Origin: an uncultured Bacillota bacterium | GTDB taxonomy: Bacteria; Bacillota; Clostridia; Lachnospirales; Lachnospiraceae | Reading direction: 5' to 3' | DNA length: 64,000 nt | NCBI GenBank assembly: GCA_958352855.1 | Contig: CATWQE010000008.1 | Span: 10,273-74,272, forward strand | In this document: positions 26,019 to 35,160 of the stretch, piece by piece | How positions within the stretch are numbered: the first letter of the stretch is position 1 | How the letters are laid out: each line of letters starts with the position of its first letter | Position numbers and translations under genes: made by a program | Notes under the pieces: generated by a model | What the model was told of the DNA's origin: nothing | What the model saw: the letters and a program-made list of their open reading frames with translations, nothing else | Database searches by the model: none

Positions 26019-26861
26019 CTACAGCCTTAAATTTTTCTCAAATTCCAAAATTTTCTGCTCCTGGTATGCGCCCTCATAGGTTCCTTCCCGGAAGCGTCTT
26101 AATGCCTCTGGAAACTCTTCCCAGGATTCCCTCTCCTGGTATGCCAGAATGGGATAGAAAAATGCTCCCACTTCTCTTGCCGCTTCCAGATCAGACGGTG
26201 AATCACCCACCATAAGCATCATTTGCGGCTCATATCCTTTTTCCTGCAAAGCTTTTAGACACCTGGTTTTCGTTCCTGTTTCCTGGGACACCAGCACATC
26301 TGTATACTGTTCAATATCCAGGCTCTTCCACTCTTTCTGAATCTCAGAACCATTGGCAGAAGTCACAATCGCAACATCTCCACATTCATGAGACAGCCGT
26401 ACAGCCTCCATAGCTCCTTCAAAGGGTTGTTTCTTACTCATAGATACCATCATAAGAGACTGATTCACTAATTCCGACCATTCCAGAGCCTTCTTGATAC
26501 ACAGATTTCCGGTTTCTTCATAAGCCCTGGCTGCGCTTTCGTTGGATAATTCTCTGGCGCTTTTTACCCATTCCAGATATCCATCAAGACCTTCCACACG
26601 AAAATAGTTTTCGTCAATATCCTCCAGTACCTTTCCAAGTCCTACAAAGCGGTTGACTCCCCTGTCTTTGCTTAAAAGATTAATTTTTCTCCACAGCCTT
26701 ATGATTTCCTCCCGATACTTTGTTAAATCCCATTCATGAACAAGACATGGACCAAAGCATCGCATATGCTTAATCTCCATAGTATCCAGGACGCATCCAT
26801 CGGAATCAATACAAATTAACCGTTCCTTTGTTTTGTTGAATTTTCTAAGTTCCTCTTTCAA
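26019..26861 (-). CDS. HAD-superfamily hydrolase
   Basis: A 280-residue haloacid-dehalogenase-fold phosphatase. Motif I is CIDSDGCVLDTME (about 17-29, DxDxC variant with Asp nucleophile), motif II is VAIVTSANGS (Thr/Ser), a Lys follows about residue 200, and motif III is MLMVGDSPSDLEAAREVGA (about 218). A large helical cap (about 40-145) is inserted between motifs I and II. The substrate is unknown. It starts with TTG at 26861 behind a GGGGGAAG SD; no ATG lies near. Its own promoter separates it from the GH4 gene upstream. Confidence 0.85.
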   Translation of the reverse strand: MKEELRKFNKTKERLICIDSDGCVLDTMEIKHMRCFGPCLVHEWDLTKYREEIIRLWRKINLLSKDRGVNRFVGLGKVLEDIDENYFRVEGLDGYLEWVKSARELSNESAARAYEETGNLCIKKALEWSELVNQSLMMVSMSKKQPFEGAMEAVRLSHECGDVAIVTSANGSEIQKEWKSLDIEQYTDVLVSQETGTKTRCLKALQEKGYEPQMMLMVGDSPSDLEAAREVGAFFYPILAYQERESWEEFPEALRRFREGTYEGAYQEQKILEFEKNLRL

Positions 26862-26902
26862 TTCTCTTCCCCCTGTCGCTCACATCTTAATTTGATAATG
26901 TC

Positions 26903-26931
26903 ATTATACACTTCTAAAATCTGAGCCGCAA
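26903..26931 (-). promoter_or_regulatory. Sigma-A promoter of the HAD gene
   Basis: Minus-strand -35 TTGCGG and -10 TATAAT with a 17-bp spacer, about 42 bp upstream of the TTG start. Confidence 0.6.
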
Positions 26932-26972
26932 GAAAGAATCCTTTAGAATCAATGGAAAAATTCTACAAAATC

Positions 26973-28295
26973 CTACCGATAATCCTTCATGTACTCTCCA
27001 TGAGCTTCAATTAACTCATCACACATACGGATAATATCATCAATATTCAGCTCCGCCGCTGTATGCGGATCCATCATGGCTGCCTGGTAAATCTTCTGTC
27101 TGTCCCTGGTCACTGCCGCCTCAATGGTTAAAAGCTGAGGATTAATATTTGTCATATTCATGGCCGCAAGCTGTGTTGGCAGTTTTCCCACTTTTGTGGG
27201 ATGTACCCCTGTTCCGTCAATATAACAAGGCACTTCCACACAGGCGTCTGCCGGAAGGTTCTCAATATATCCCTGATTCAGCACATTTCCACCAATTTTA
27301 TAAGGTTTATCTGTCACCACAGCCTCCATAATATAAGAAGCATACTCATGGCTTCTCTCATGAGTAATCTTTCCATCCTTTAAAATATCTTCCCGCTCTT
27401 TTTCCCAGCCTTCAATCTGATTAATACAGCGTCTTGGATATTCATCCAGAGGAATGTTGAATTTCTCAATCATCTCAGGATATTTATTCTTAATAAAGAA
27501 CGGATTGTACTCTGCATTATGCTCACTGGATTCTGTGCAGTAATATCCCAGATGACGAATATATTCAAAACGCACCATGTCATCATGCTTTTCAGAAGCA
27601 TTTTTCTTAGCCGCGCGTTTTCTGATTTCCGGATATAAATCATTTCCCTCTTTATCCCGGATTTCCAGAAGCCATCCCATGTGGTTAATACCTGCAATTA
27701 ACTCCTGTCTTCCCTCTAATTTATCCTGCATATCCAGTTTTTCCAATAACTTCTCAGAGCATACCTGTACACTATGGCATAAGCCTACGGTTCTGATTTT
27801 GGTATATCTCTGCATATAACCTGTAAGCATTGCCATAGGATTGGAATAATTCAGGAATAAGGTATTGGGACACACCTCTTCCATATCCCTTGCAAACTCT
27901 TCCAGCACAGGAATGGTTCTAAGCGCGCGCATGATTCCCCCGATTCCCAGCGTATCTGCAATAGTCTGCCTTAAACCATATTTTTTCGGAATCTCAAAGT
28001 CTGTAATCGTGCATGGATCATAACCGCCCACCTGAATTGCATTTACGACAAAATCTGCATCTCTTAAAGCCTCTTTACGATTCTCCACGCCTAAATAGGT
28101 TTTAATCACAGCCCTGTCTTCATTTACATTATGATTAATCGCGCTTAAAATAATTCTGGAATCCTCCAGCCTCTGGGCATCAATATCATATAAGGCGATT
28201 TCACTCTCACAAAGCGCTGGCGTACACATACAATCTCCCAATACATTTCTTGCAAACACTGTACTTCCTGCGCCCATAAACGTAATTTTCACCAT
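26973..28295 (-). CDS. melA: GH4 alpha-galactosidase/alpha-glucosidase
   Basis: NAD- and Mn-dependent glycosidase that works by oxidation-elimination at C3. The 440-residue product has the Rossmann dinucleotide site FMGAGSTVFARNV (about 5-17), FLNYSNPMAMLTGY (about 145) and VGLCHSVQ with the metal-binding Cys (about 170). The metal His lies in the INHMGW motif (about 199). This pattern matches MelA-like alpha-galactosidases more than phospho-glucosidases. Last gene of the alpha-galactoside operon, 24 bp after the AraC gene. It should act on unphosphorylated melibiose-type disaccharides in the cytoplasm. Confidence 0.93.
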   Translation of the reverse strand: MVKITFMGAGSTVFARNVLGDCMCTPALCESEIALYDIDAQRLEDSRIILSAINHNVNEDRAVIKTYLGVENRKEALRDADFVVNAIQVGGYDPCTITDFEIPKKYGLRQTIADTLGIGGIMRALRTIPVLEEFARDMEEVCPNTLFLNYSNPMAMLTGYMQRYTKIRTVGLCHSVQVCSEKLLEKLDMQDKLEGRQELIAGINHMGWLLEIRDKEGNDLYPEIRKRAAKKNASEKHDDMVRFEYIRHLGYYCTESSEHNAEYNPFFIKNKYPEMIEKFNIPLDEYPRRCINQIEGWEKEREDILKDGKITHERSHEYASYIMEAVVTDKPYKIGGNVLNQGYIENLPADACVEVPCYIDGTGVHPTKVGKLPTQLAAMNMTNINPQLLTIEAAVTRDRQKIYQAAMMDPHTAAELNIDDIIRMCDELIEAHGEYMKDYR

Positions 28296-28319
28296 AATCG
28301 TTACCTTCCTCTCCTACAT

Positions 28320-29237
28320 TTACATTTTTTCCTGAGCAGTATACCCCTTTGCCCTCATAACAATCAATTCCATCTTTTCTTCCCTGTACATACGTGGACT
28401 TTTTCCGCAGTGCTGCTTAAACACTTTTGAAAAAGCAAGCTGATCCGCATACCCCACAGAAGCGGCCACTGCATTAATAGACAAATCCGTTTTCTTCAAC
28501 AGGGACTTTGCCTTTTCTATTCTTAAATTTACCAGAAATTCCTGAGGTGAGCATCCTACTACTTTCTTAAAACTGCTGGTAAGGTAGCTTCTGTTTATGC
28601 CTATAAAATCCGCCAGTTGTCCAATTTTCAAAGGTTCACTGTAATGTTCCTTCATGTACTCCATAGCATGCTTCACATACACAAAGCCAGGATAAGAACG
28701 CCCACTGTTTGTCCCGTCTTCCGCAGAATTTTTCGCATAATCCTCCATAAATGCCGCAAAGCATAGCATCAGCAATGCATTTCTGGTTAGTTCGTCCCCA
28801 TAAGAAAGCTGATGCGCCTCCAGCATACGGTCAATATAATCTGAAATTTTTTCCATGCATCCGATTTTGCGTGTAGGATTTTTAAGTGAAAATCCGGCTC
28901 CGCTAACGCATTCGTCTGCTTTTAATCCCACAAAGCCAATCCACATATACCGCCAGGGTTCTTCCTTGTCAGCTTCGTACCACGCTTCTACTCCCGGAGG
29001 AATCAAAAATGCATCTTTTGGTCCCAGCTTATATTTTTTCTTATTGATTTCCAGAGTACCCTTTCCTTCTTTTACCACATGAAGAACATAGGCTTCTCTC
29101 TTATTTGGCCCAAAACGGTAGCCAGACTCACAATATTCCCAGCCACAATAAGTCAGGCACAAATCTACAGAATCCTTCTGCAAATCCTCCAGACATTTAT
29201 ATCTGGCATGACTGGTAAACCCCATTGTACGGCTCAA
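28320..29237 (-). CDS. AraC-family regulator of the alpha-galactoside operon (MsmR/RafR-like)
   Basis: A 305-residue activator with an N-terminal cupin sugar-sensing domain (about 25-130; EAYVLHVVKEGKGTLEINKK; DAFLIPPGVEAWYEAD) and a C-terminal double helix-turn-helix (about 195-290; GQLADFIGINRSYLTSSFKK and AASVGYADQLAFSKVFKQ). The start is uncertain: SD AGGAG fits a TTG at 29237; an in-frame GTG at 29246 directly abuts the SD, and an ATG lies at 29225. It sits inside the operon between GH36 and GH4, so it probably controls the promoter ahead of the solute-binding protein and its own expression. Confidence 0.9.
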   Translation of the reverse strand: MSRTMGFTSHARYKCLEDLQKDSVDLCLTYCGWEYCESGYRFGPNKREAYVLHVVKEGKGTLEINKKKYKLGPKDAFLIPPGVEAWYEADKEEPWRYMWIGFVGLKADECVSGAGFSLKNPTRKIGCMEKISDYIDRMLEAHQLSYGDELTRNALLMLCFAAFMEDYAKNSAEDGTNSGRSYPGFVYVKHAMEYMKEHYSEPLKIGQLADFIGINRSYLTSSFKKVVGCSPQEFLVNLRIEKAKSLLKKTDLSINAVAASVGYADQLAFSKVFKQHCGKSPRMYREEKMELIVMRAKGYTAQEKM

Positions 29238-29264
29238 GCAATCCACTCCTTTACTTTCCGGACT

Positions 29265-31487
29265 TTATGGTTCTGCTTTTTCAAGCACATAGAGCAATGA
29301 TGCAAAATCCCCGCCTTCTTTGTTTAAAAGCTCTCTGTCTACAGGAATTCCTGCATACATGAGTTCATCTCCATAAGCCCGGTATACTGTATCGTTACAT
29401 TTTACCTCATACAAAGTATCTTTGTCCAATCCTTCCAGACGGAAACGCAACCAGGAAGCATTAATCTTATTCAGCCTCTGATAAAAAGCTGCCACTGCCT
29501 GATTCCTGTCAGGAGATACCACTATCCATGCAGTTTCATTCCCCTTAAAAGGACTAAGCAAACGGTAAAAGTCCCCTTCTACCTGAATGAGCCTGCGGTA
29601 TTTTTTCATAAATGCCACCTGTTCTTTCACCTGAGCCATTTCCTCTTCGCTCAAAAGATTCAGATCAAGTTCATACCCAAAGGTTCCGAAATATGCCATA
29701 TTCGCCCTGGTAGAAAGTGGTGTGGTTCTCAAAAGCTGATGGTTGGGCACAGCCGAAACGTGAGAGCCCATACTCACCAGCGGATAAACATAAGATGTTC
29801 CATACTGGATTTTTGCCCGTTCAGAAGCATCTGTATCATCACTGGTCCAGGTCTGAGGAGCAAAAAACAGCATTGCCGGATCAAACCGAGCGCCACCACT
29901 GGCACAGGATTCAAAGAGAATCTCTGGGAATTCCTCTGTGAGCCTTGTATACAAATCATAAACTCCAAGAATATACTGGTGCATCATTTTTCCCTGGTCC
30001 TTGGCAGATAAACCTCTGCTGTAAGGCTCAGACATATAGCGGTTCATATCCCATTTAATATAGGAAATCCTGGATTCGCGAAGAATTTTGGAAATCATCT
30101 CATAAATATAATCCACCACTTCTTTTCTGGAGAAGTCTAATACATGCTGATGCCTTCCATGGGACTCAAATCTATCCGGCACGCCAACAATCCAGTCCGG
30201 ATGCGCCCGGTACAAATCACTGTCCTTGTTCACCATCTCAAGCTCTACCCAAAGACCAAATTTCAGTCCCATTTCTTCTACCTTACGGGAAAGTCCGGCA
30301 ATGCCATCTGGCAGTTTTTCCAGATTTACATACCAGTCACCAAGACCTCTGTAATCATCATTTCTTGCGCCAAACCAGCCGTCATCCAAGACAAACAGCT
30401 CCACCCCTGCTTCTTTTGCCTTTTTTGCAATAGAAAGAATCTTTTCCTCTGTAAAATCAAAATAAGTCGCTTCCCAGTTATTTAACAAAATCGGCCTTGG
30501 CTGCTCTTTCCACTGACCGCGCATTAAATTCTTCCTGTACAGGCGGTGATAAACCTGGCTCATTTTATTCAGTCCTTGGTCACTATAGACCATAACAACC
30601 TCCGGCGTCTGAAAGCTCTCTCCTGCTTCCAGTTTCCAGTGAAATCCTTCTGGATGAATCCCCATAAGCACTCTTGTCATATCAAACGTAGATACCTCTG
30701 TCTGAGCCAGGAAATTTCCACTGTATACCAGACTAAATCCATAAACTTCTCCCTGGCTTTCTGTTGTATCGGGACGCTTTAAAGCCAGAAACGGATTATG
30801 TTCTGCCCCTCCTGCAGTACCATGGATTCCCTGTACCGCCTGGATACCCATCTCTAATTTCCGTTCCTTCACATAGCGTTCTCTTGCCCATGCGCCGGAC
30901 AAATGCACCATTTCAAAATCCATATCCTGAAATTCCACACTCAGGCTCATAGCCCTGTCCAAAACAATACTTTCTTTTCCTTTGTGTACAAGCTTCGCAT
31001 TCCTGGTAATCACCGGATACTCCTCAAACACTGTATAGGAAAGAATCAAATCTGTATTTATCACTTCATCATGCAGGCAGATTTCCAGAGTGCATGCCTC
31101 TTGCTCATTATTGGTATACACTGCCGGAAGAGGAGCCAAAGACTTTTTCCCCTGATAAATTTCATGGGAAACATAAGTAAAATTCACAATCCGGCTCCCG
31201 TTTTCCTGTAAAATACTAAGGGCAGGACTTCTATAATCCCCTGTCCCGTATACCGGATATTCCTGTTTCGTGTATTCCATGGACAACACTCCTGGCTCCG
31301 GCACACACACAGAAGTCAACGGACGGGAAATCGCCTCATGCAAATGCATAAAACTTTCCCTGTCCCTGATGGCTTTTCCGTAGTACAGATTTTCTAACTG
31401 TCCGTTCTCCATAACCCGAATAATATAGCTTACTTCCTTATTATAAAGATGAAAGGTTTTTTCCTCTTCATGAAAAATAATTCCCAT
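29265..31487 (-). CDS. GH36 alpha-galactosidase, divergent copy
   Basis: Retaining alpha-galactosidase for melibiose, raffinose and stachyose. The 740-residue product has an N-terminal beta-sandwich (about 1-330), a TIM barrel with NNWEATYFDF (about 335), LDDGWFG and the nucleophile Asp in YIKWDMNRY (about 479), the acid/base Asp in TSDDTDASE (about 550), and a C-terminal beta domain. Two conserved patches differ from the second GH36 copy here: VELEM replaces FEPEM, and CASGGAR replaces CSGGGGR, so substrate preference may differ. No signal peptide, so cytoplasmic. ATG 31487 has SD GGAGGAG. It follows the permeases. Confidence 0.94.
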   Translation of the reverse strand: MGIIFHEEEKTFHLYNKEVSYIIRVMENGQLENLYYGKAIRDRESFMHLHEAISRPLTSVCVPEPGVLSMEYTKQEYPVYGTGDYRSPALSILQENGSRIVNFTYVSHEIYQGKKSLAPLPAVYTNNEQEACTLEICLHDEVINTDLILSYTVFEEYPVITRNAKLVHKGKESIVLDRAMSLSVEFQDMDFEMVHLSGAWARERYVKERKLEMGIQAVQGIHGTAGGAEHNPFLALKRPDTTESQGEVYGFSLVYSGNFLAQTEVSTFDMTRVLMGIHPEGFHWKLEAGESFQTPEVVMVYSDQGLNKMSQVYHRLYRKNLMRGQWKEQPRPILLNNWEATYFDFTEEKILSIAKKAKEAGVELFVLDDGWFGARNDDYRGLGDWYVNLEKLPDGIAGLSRKVEEMGLKFGLWVELEMVNKDSDLYRAHPDWIVGVPDRFESHGRHQHVLDFSRKEVVDYIYEMISKILRESRISYIKWDMNRYMSEPYSRGLSAKDQGKMMHQYILGVYDLYTRLTEEFPEILFESCASGGARFDPAMLFFAPQTWTSDDTDASERAKIQYGTSYVYPLVSMGSHVSAVPNHQLLRTTPLSTRANMAYFGTFGYELDLNLLSEEEMAQVKEQVAFMKKYRRLIQVEGDFYRLLSPFKGNETAWIVVSPDRNQAVAAFYQRLNKINASWLRFRLEGLDKDTLYEVKCNDTVYRAYGDELMYAGIPVDRELLNKEGGDFASLLYVLEKAEP

Positions 31488-31510
31488 AATCTCCTCCTGA
31501 AAATTCAATA

Positions 31511-31537
31511 AGGCTGGCGCAGTCTCTGCACCAGCCT
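31511..31537 (-). promoter_or_regulatory. Intercistronic hairpin between permease and GH36 genes
   Basis: AGGCTGG and CCAGCCT arms with an inner GCAG/CTGC pair and an AGA loop, in the 67-bp gap. It is a candidate attenuator or mRNA stabiliser, since a T tract is poor. Confidence 0.5.
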
Positions 31538-31554
31538 GTTTTCATTGCTTAATC

Positions 31555-32394
31555 TTATAATTTTCCACCGCTGGTTGCAATTCCTTCGATAAACTGCTTC
31601 TGGAAAATCGCATAAATAATAATCATCGGAATACATGCAATCAAAGATGCTGCCATAAGTTCCGGAAACTTAGATGCATACTGCCCCTGCATTTTTGCCA
31701 GTGCAGAAGACAATACCAGCATGTCCTTATCTGTATTTACAATCATTGGCCACATCAGGTCTTTAAACGCAAACACTGCAGTAAAGATTCCAAGGGCTAC
31801 CATGCTGGATCTGGTAAGAGGCGCCATAATATACAGGAAGGTCTGCCCGATATTACAACCGTCCAATCTGGCTGCTTCCTCCAGGTCATTAGGAAGTCCC
31901 ATATAGCCCTGACGAAGCAGGAAAGTACCAAATGCTGTTACCACACCTGGGAATACCAGGGCAAAAATAGTATTCAGCATACCCATTTTGCTTACCATTA
32001 AATATTGTGGAATCAGGAAAATCTGCGCCGGAACCATCATCTGAATCAGCACCAGGGAAAAGCAGAAATTTTTTCCTCTAAAATGTAAACGCCCAAACGC
32101 ATATCCCGCCATAGTTGCTGTAAGCACTGCGCATAACACGCGGAAGAAAATCAGCAGTAATGTATTCTTATACAGTACCAGGAAATTCATATTTTCCATA
32201 ACAGCTTTAAAAGAATCTGTTCTCCATACCTTCGGAAAAATTACAAAAGGATTTACGGAAGTTGCTTCTGTCACAGATTTAAATGCAGTAAGAATCATCC
32301 ACAAAAAGGGAACCAGCATTGTAATTGACACAAAAATCAACACAGCATGTATTAAAACCGTCACAATTTTCTTTTTTGTTTCCATACTCTTCAT
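31555..32394 (-). CDS. Sugar ABC transporter permease (MsmG/AraQ type)
   Basis: Inner-membrane subunit of a CUT1 carbohydrate importer. The 279-residue product has six predicted membrane helices, and the coupling EAA loop reads EEAARLDGCNIGQTFLYIMAPL (about 186-207), which contacts the ATPase. It ends GIATSGGKL, typical of this subunit. ATG 32394 is preceded by GGGGGGAG. It lies 13 bp after the partner permease. No ATPase gene is in the cluster; a shared MsmK-type ATPase encoded elsewhere is expected (family knowledge). Confidence 0.94.
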   Translation of the reverse strand: MKSMETKKKIVTVLIHAVLIFVSITMLVPFLWMILTAFKSVTEATSVNPFVIFPKVWRTDSFKAVMENMNFLVLYKNTLLLIFFRVLCAVLTATMAGYAFGRLHFRGKNFCFSLVLIQMMVPAQIFLIPQYLMVSKMGMLNTIFALVFPGVVTAFGTFLLRQGYMGLPNDLEEAARLDGCNIGQTFLYIMAPLTRSSMVALGIFTAVFAFKDLMWPMIVNTDKDMLVLSSALAKMQGQYASKFPELMAASLIACIPMIIIYAIFQKQFIEGIATSGGKL

Positions 32395-32407
32395 TCTGCT
32401 CCCCCCC

Positions 32408-33307
32408 TTAATTGTAAAATACCCATTTCTTCTGTCCAATCATCTGGAATACTGTGATAATCATAGTAAGAACAAGAAGAAGAACTACGATGGTTGCTCC
32501 ATAGCCCATGTTCTTATTCACGAATGTATACTGATAGAACAAATATACCAGAGATTGTGTTTTCTCCAACGCCGGATTGCTTCTGTCCATAACCATATAA
32601 ATCAGGTCAAATACCTGGAGAGAACCTATGACACGCGTTACCAGTACAAAGAAAATGGTTGGAGATAACAATGGAAGTGTTATATGGAAAAAGCTCTTCA
32701 CTCCAGTGGCTCCATCCAGTTGTGCTGCTTCATAATAATCATGAGGAATCTCCTGCAAACCAGAGAGGAACAATACCATATTATAGCCAATAATTGACCA
32801 CACACCAATAATGGCAATAGAGAATACTGCTACCTTAGGATCTGAAATCCATTTGACATTTGTATGGAATATATTATTAATCAGACCAAATTCTGAATTA
32901 AACAACCATCTCCATACCATAGCAACCGCCGCCGGCGCCGCTACCATAGGAAGGAAAATAATGGTTCTATATGCAGAACGGCCTTTCATCTTCCTGTTTA
33001 ACAGCACTGCCAGCACCAACGCAATAACAATAGAGAAAGGAACCTCCACAATAGCATACTTCACTGTATTTAATAAAGCCTGCCATACTTCAGAATCTCC
33101 GAAAACATTTACATAGTTTTCTGCTCCAATAAAAATATTTCCTTTACCAAAATCACCTGTTTTAAAAAAGCTCTGATAAACAGTTTGAAAAATAGGAATA
33201 ATGTTCAATACAATTAACCCAATCATGGTCGGAAGTATAAACATCCATCCCCACAGGCATTCGCTACGCTGTCTGCCTGTATGTGCCGGTTTTCCTTTCT
33301 TTGCCAT
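32408..33307 (-). CDS. Sugar ABC transporter permease (MsmF/UgpA type)
   Basis: Partner inner-membrane subunit of the same CUT1 importer. The 299-residue product has a cytoplasmic N-terminus, about six membrane helices (first at about 20-42, FILPTMIGLIVLNIIPIF), and the EAA loop YEAAQLDGATGVKSFFHIT (about 195). ATG 33307 is preceded by AAGGAG. It lies 105 bp after the solute-binding gene, separated from it by a hairpin. Confidence 0.94.
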   Translation of the reverse strand: MAKKGKPAHTGRQRSECLWGWMFILPTMIGLIVLNIIPIFQTVYQSFFKTGDFGKGNIFIGAENYVNVFGDSEVWQALLNTVKYAIVEVPFSIVIALVLAVLLNRKMKGRSAYRTIIFLPMVAAPAAVAMVWRWLFNSEFGLINNIFHTNVKWISDPKVAVFSIAIIGVWSIIGYNMVLFLSGLQEIPHDYYEAAQLDGATGVKSFFHITLPLLSPTIFFVLVTRVIGSLQVFDLIYMVMDRSNPALEKTQSLVYLFYQYTFVNKNMGYGATIVVLLLVLTMIITVFQMIGQKKWVFYN

Positions 33308-33330
33308 GCCAATTCACTCCTTTTTTAACA

Positions 33331-33370
33331 AAGGGCCGCCGCTTTTTGATATTTCCCAGCGACAGCCCTT
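33331..33370 (-). promoter_or_regulatory. Hairpin between solute-binding protein and permease genes
   Basis: AAGGGC/GCCCTT base with inner CGCT/AGCG. Such intercistronic stems usually allow partial termination or stabilise the upstream message, so the binding protein is made in excess over the permeases. Confidence 0.55.
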
Positions 33371-33412
33371 CTCCTCTTTAACTATCTGTTACAAAACATC
33401 TTGTACCGGAAA

Positions 33413-34732
33413 TTATTTTCCTTCCTCTGCCAGCTTCTCATTCATCTGTTCTGCCATTTCTTTACAAGCGTCTTTCATGGATTTTTCCCCTGTATAAACG
33501 CTCTTTAAAATTTCATTATCTTCATTCTCCCAGGTTACTGTTGTCTTGGAGTATGGTCTGATTTCCATATCGTCCATCATGTTAATATAAGCCTGAAGAT
33601 TGAAATCTGCTGATTTTGCCCATGCATCAGAAGTTCCATTGTACGCTGACATTGTAACTCCCAGTTCAGCCTGCTTTTTCTGTGCTTTTTCAGAGCCAAG
33701 GTATTCAATTAATTTCCACGCTTCTTCTGTATGTTCGCCATTAGCTGCTGCTGCCCATCCAAGACCATTATACAAGGAAACTCTTCTTCCTGTTGTAGCG
33801 CTTTTTGGAAGTTCTACCAAATCACAGTTTGCTGCTGTATACTCATTATCTCTGTAGGCTGCAACCATCCAGGAGCCCTGTGGCACCATAGCCACCTTAC
33901 CGGACTGGAAGAGAACATCTTCACCATTCTCAGCCATAACTTCAAGCGGAGGCATCACACCATCTTTAATCCAGCCTTCCAGCATTTCCATAGCTTCAAT
34001 AGTCTTAGGATCATCCCAACCGGACTTTGTCTTATCATCACTGATAATATATCCGCCATTATCATAAATTAAATTATAATAGCCTGCCTGATTATTATCA
34101 TTTCTTAACGCAAGACCATACTGGCTTCCATCTTCTTTTGTCAGCTTCTTAGCTGCCTCTGTCACATCGTCCCATGTCCAGTCTGCTGTAGGATATTCCA
34201 GATTAGCTTCATCAAACATAGACTTGTTATACCACAGAGCAATGGTATCAACATCTTTTGGCACTGCAAAATACTTATCGTCATATGTATATAATCCCCA
34301 GATATCTTCTGGATAGTTTTCCGGATCAATCATATCACTCTCTGCAATCTTATCTGTCAGATCAAGAAGCATGTCATTTGACATATATCTTTCGCTTTCA
34401 TTAGAATGCATCCAGAATACATCCGGAAGGGAACCGCCCTGTGCTCCCGCTTCCAGCATAGTCCAGTATTCTTCCCATTTTACCACACTGAGTTTTGTTT
34501 TGATTCCTGTCTCTTCTGTAAAATCTGACAGAATTTCTTTAATACCAGGCTCCTGGTTTGCATCCCAGATAGAAACTGATAATTCTACATCTTTGGAATC
34601 AGAACCCTTATCAGATTCCTTATTCTCCTCTGTTCCTTCCTTTTTTCCGTCATCAGAAGAACCGCCACAAGCTGTCATTGAAAATACCATTGCACTTGCA
34701 AGTGCTAACGCCATTACCTTTTTGAATTTCAT
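33413..34732 (-). CDS. Extracellular sugar-binding lipoprotein (MsmE-like)
   Basis: Substrate-capturing component of the alpha-galactoside ABC importer. The 439-residue product has a lipoprotein signal peptide with lipobox MTAC (Cys at about residue 20), an Asp/Glu/Lys-rich linker, and a type 1 solute-binding fold with GSLPDVFWMHSNESERYMS (about 115-133) and VPKDVDTIALWYNKSMFDEA. ATG 34732 has SD GGGAGG. It opens the operon and has a promoter and an inverted repeat upstream. Raffinose-family sugars are inferred from the neighbouring galactosidases. Confidence 0.94.
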   Translation of the reverse strand: MKFKKVMALALASAMVFSMTACGGSSDDGKKEGTEENKESDKGSDSKDVELSVSIWDANQEPGIKEILSDFTEETGIKTKLSVVKWEEYWTMLEAGAQGGSLPDVFWMHSNESERYMSNDMLLDLTDKIAESDMIDPENYPEDIWGLYTYDDKYFAVPKDVDTIALWYNKSMFDEANLEYPTADWTWDDVTEAAKKLTKEDGSQYGLALRNDNNQAGYYNLIYDNGGYIISDDKTKSGWDDPKTIEAMEMLEGWIKDGVMPPLEVMAENGEDVLFQSGKVAMVPQGSWMVAAYRDNEYTAANCDLVELPKSATTGRRVSLYNGLGWAAAANGEHTEEAWKLIEYLGSEKAQKKQAELGVTMSAYNGTSDAWAKSADFNLQAYINMMDDMEIRPYSKTTVTWENEDNEILKSVYTGEKSMKDACKEMAEQMNEKLAEEGK

Positions 34733-34797
34733 GATTTTTCCTCCCTTTGCTTTTTCGTCATATTGCTGATATCTACTCTGTATCAGCCAGTACATTT

Positions 34798-34825
34798 ATT
34801 ATAGTTGCACATGTAATTATGTTAA
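34798..34825 (-). promoter_or_regulatory. Promoter of the alpha-galactoside operon
   Basis: Minus-strand -35 TTAACA and -10 TATAAT with a 16-bp spacer, about 65 bp upstream of the solute-binding gene. Confidence 0.55.
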
Positions 34826-34839
34826 ATAGCCATATGTGC
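34807..34839. promoter_or_regulatory. Inverted repeat over the -35 region (candidate operator)
   Basis: GCACAT (34807-34812) and ATGTGC (34834-34839), 21 bp apart and overlapping the -35 element. It is a plausible site for the AraC-type regulator encoded in the operon, but AraC proteins often use direct repeats, so the call is tentative. Confidence 0.35.
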
Positions 34840-35160
34840 TTCATATATGTAAAAATGTTGTTTATTTGTATGTATTGATAAATACTTACTCTTTTTCTTT
34901 GTCTACTATTGTGCTTTTTTGCATTAAATTGTAATTTTTTCTGCTATATAAATTATGTTTTTGTTGTTTCTAACTTAATTCCCATTTGTTTTCCACTCAT
35001 TTTTTCATCCGTTTTATGTCATTATTCCATATTATTATAATCATTTTTACATATGTTTTTCCATTAAAAGCAACAATTCCAGCATTTGCTTTGCATTCCA
35101 CACAAATTAATGCTAAAATACCCTGTAGAAATTTATGGCCTATGCCGGAAAGGACACATT
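34840..35160. other. AT-rich intergenic region between divergent genes
   Basis: Rest of the 428-bp gap between the solute-binding gene and the yesL-like gene. Very AT-rich with many T runs. I see no ORF, repeat or RNA gene. It presumably holds the yesL-like promoter, though no element is convincing. Confidence 0.6.

Noticed and set aside
34840..35160. Small RNA or riboswitch in the AT-rich gap before the yesL-like gene
   Set aside because: No stable hairpin with terminator, no conserved riboswitch core and no ORF can be seen; left as plain intergenic DNA.
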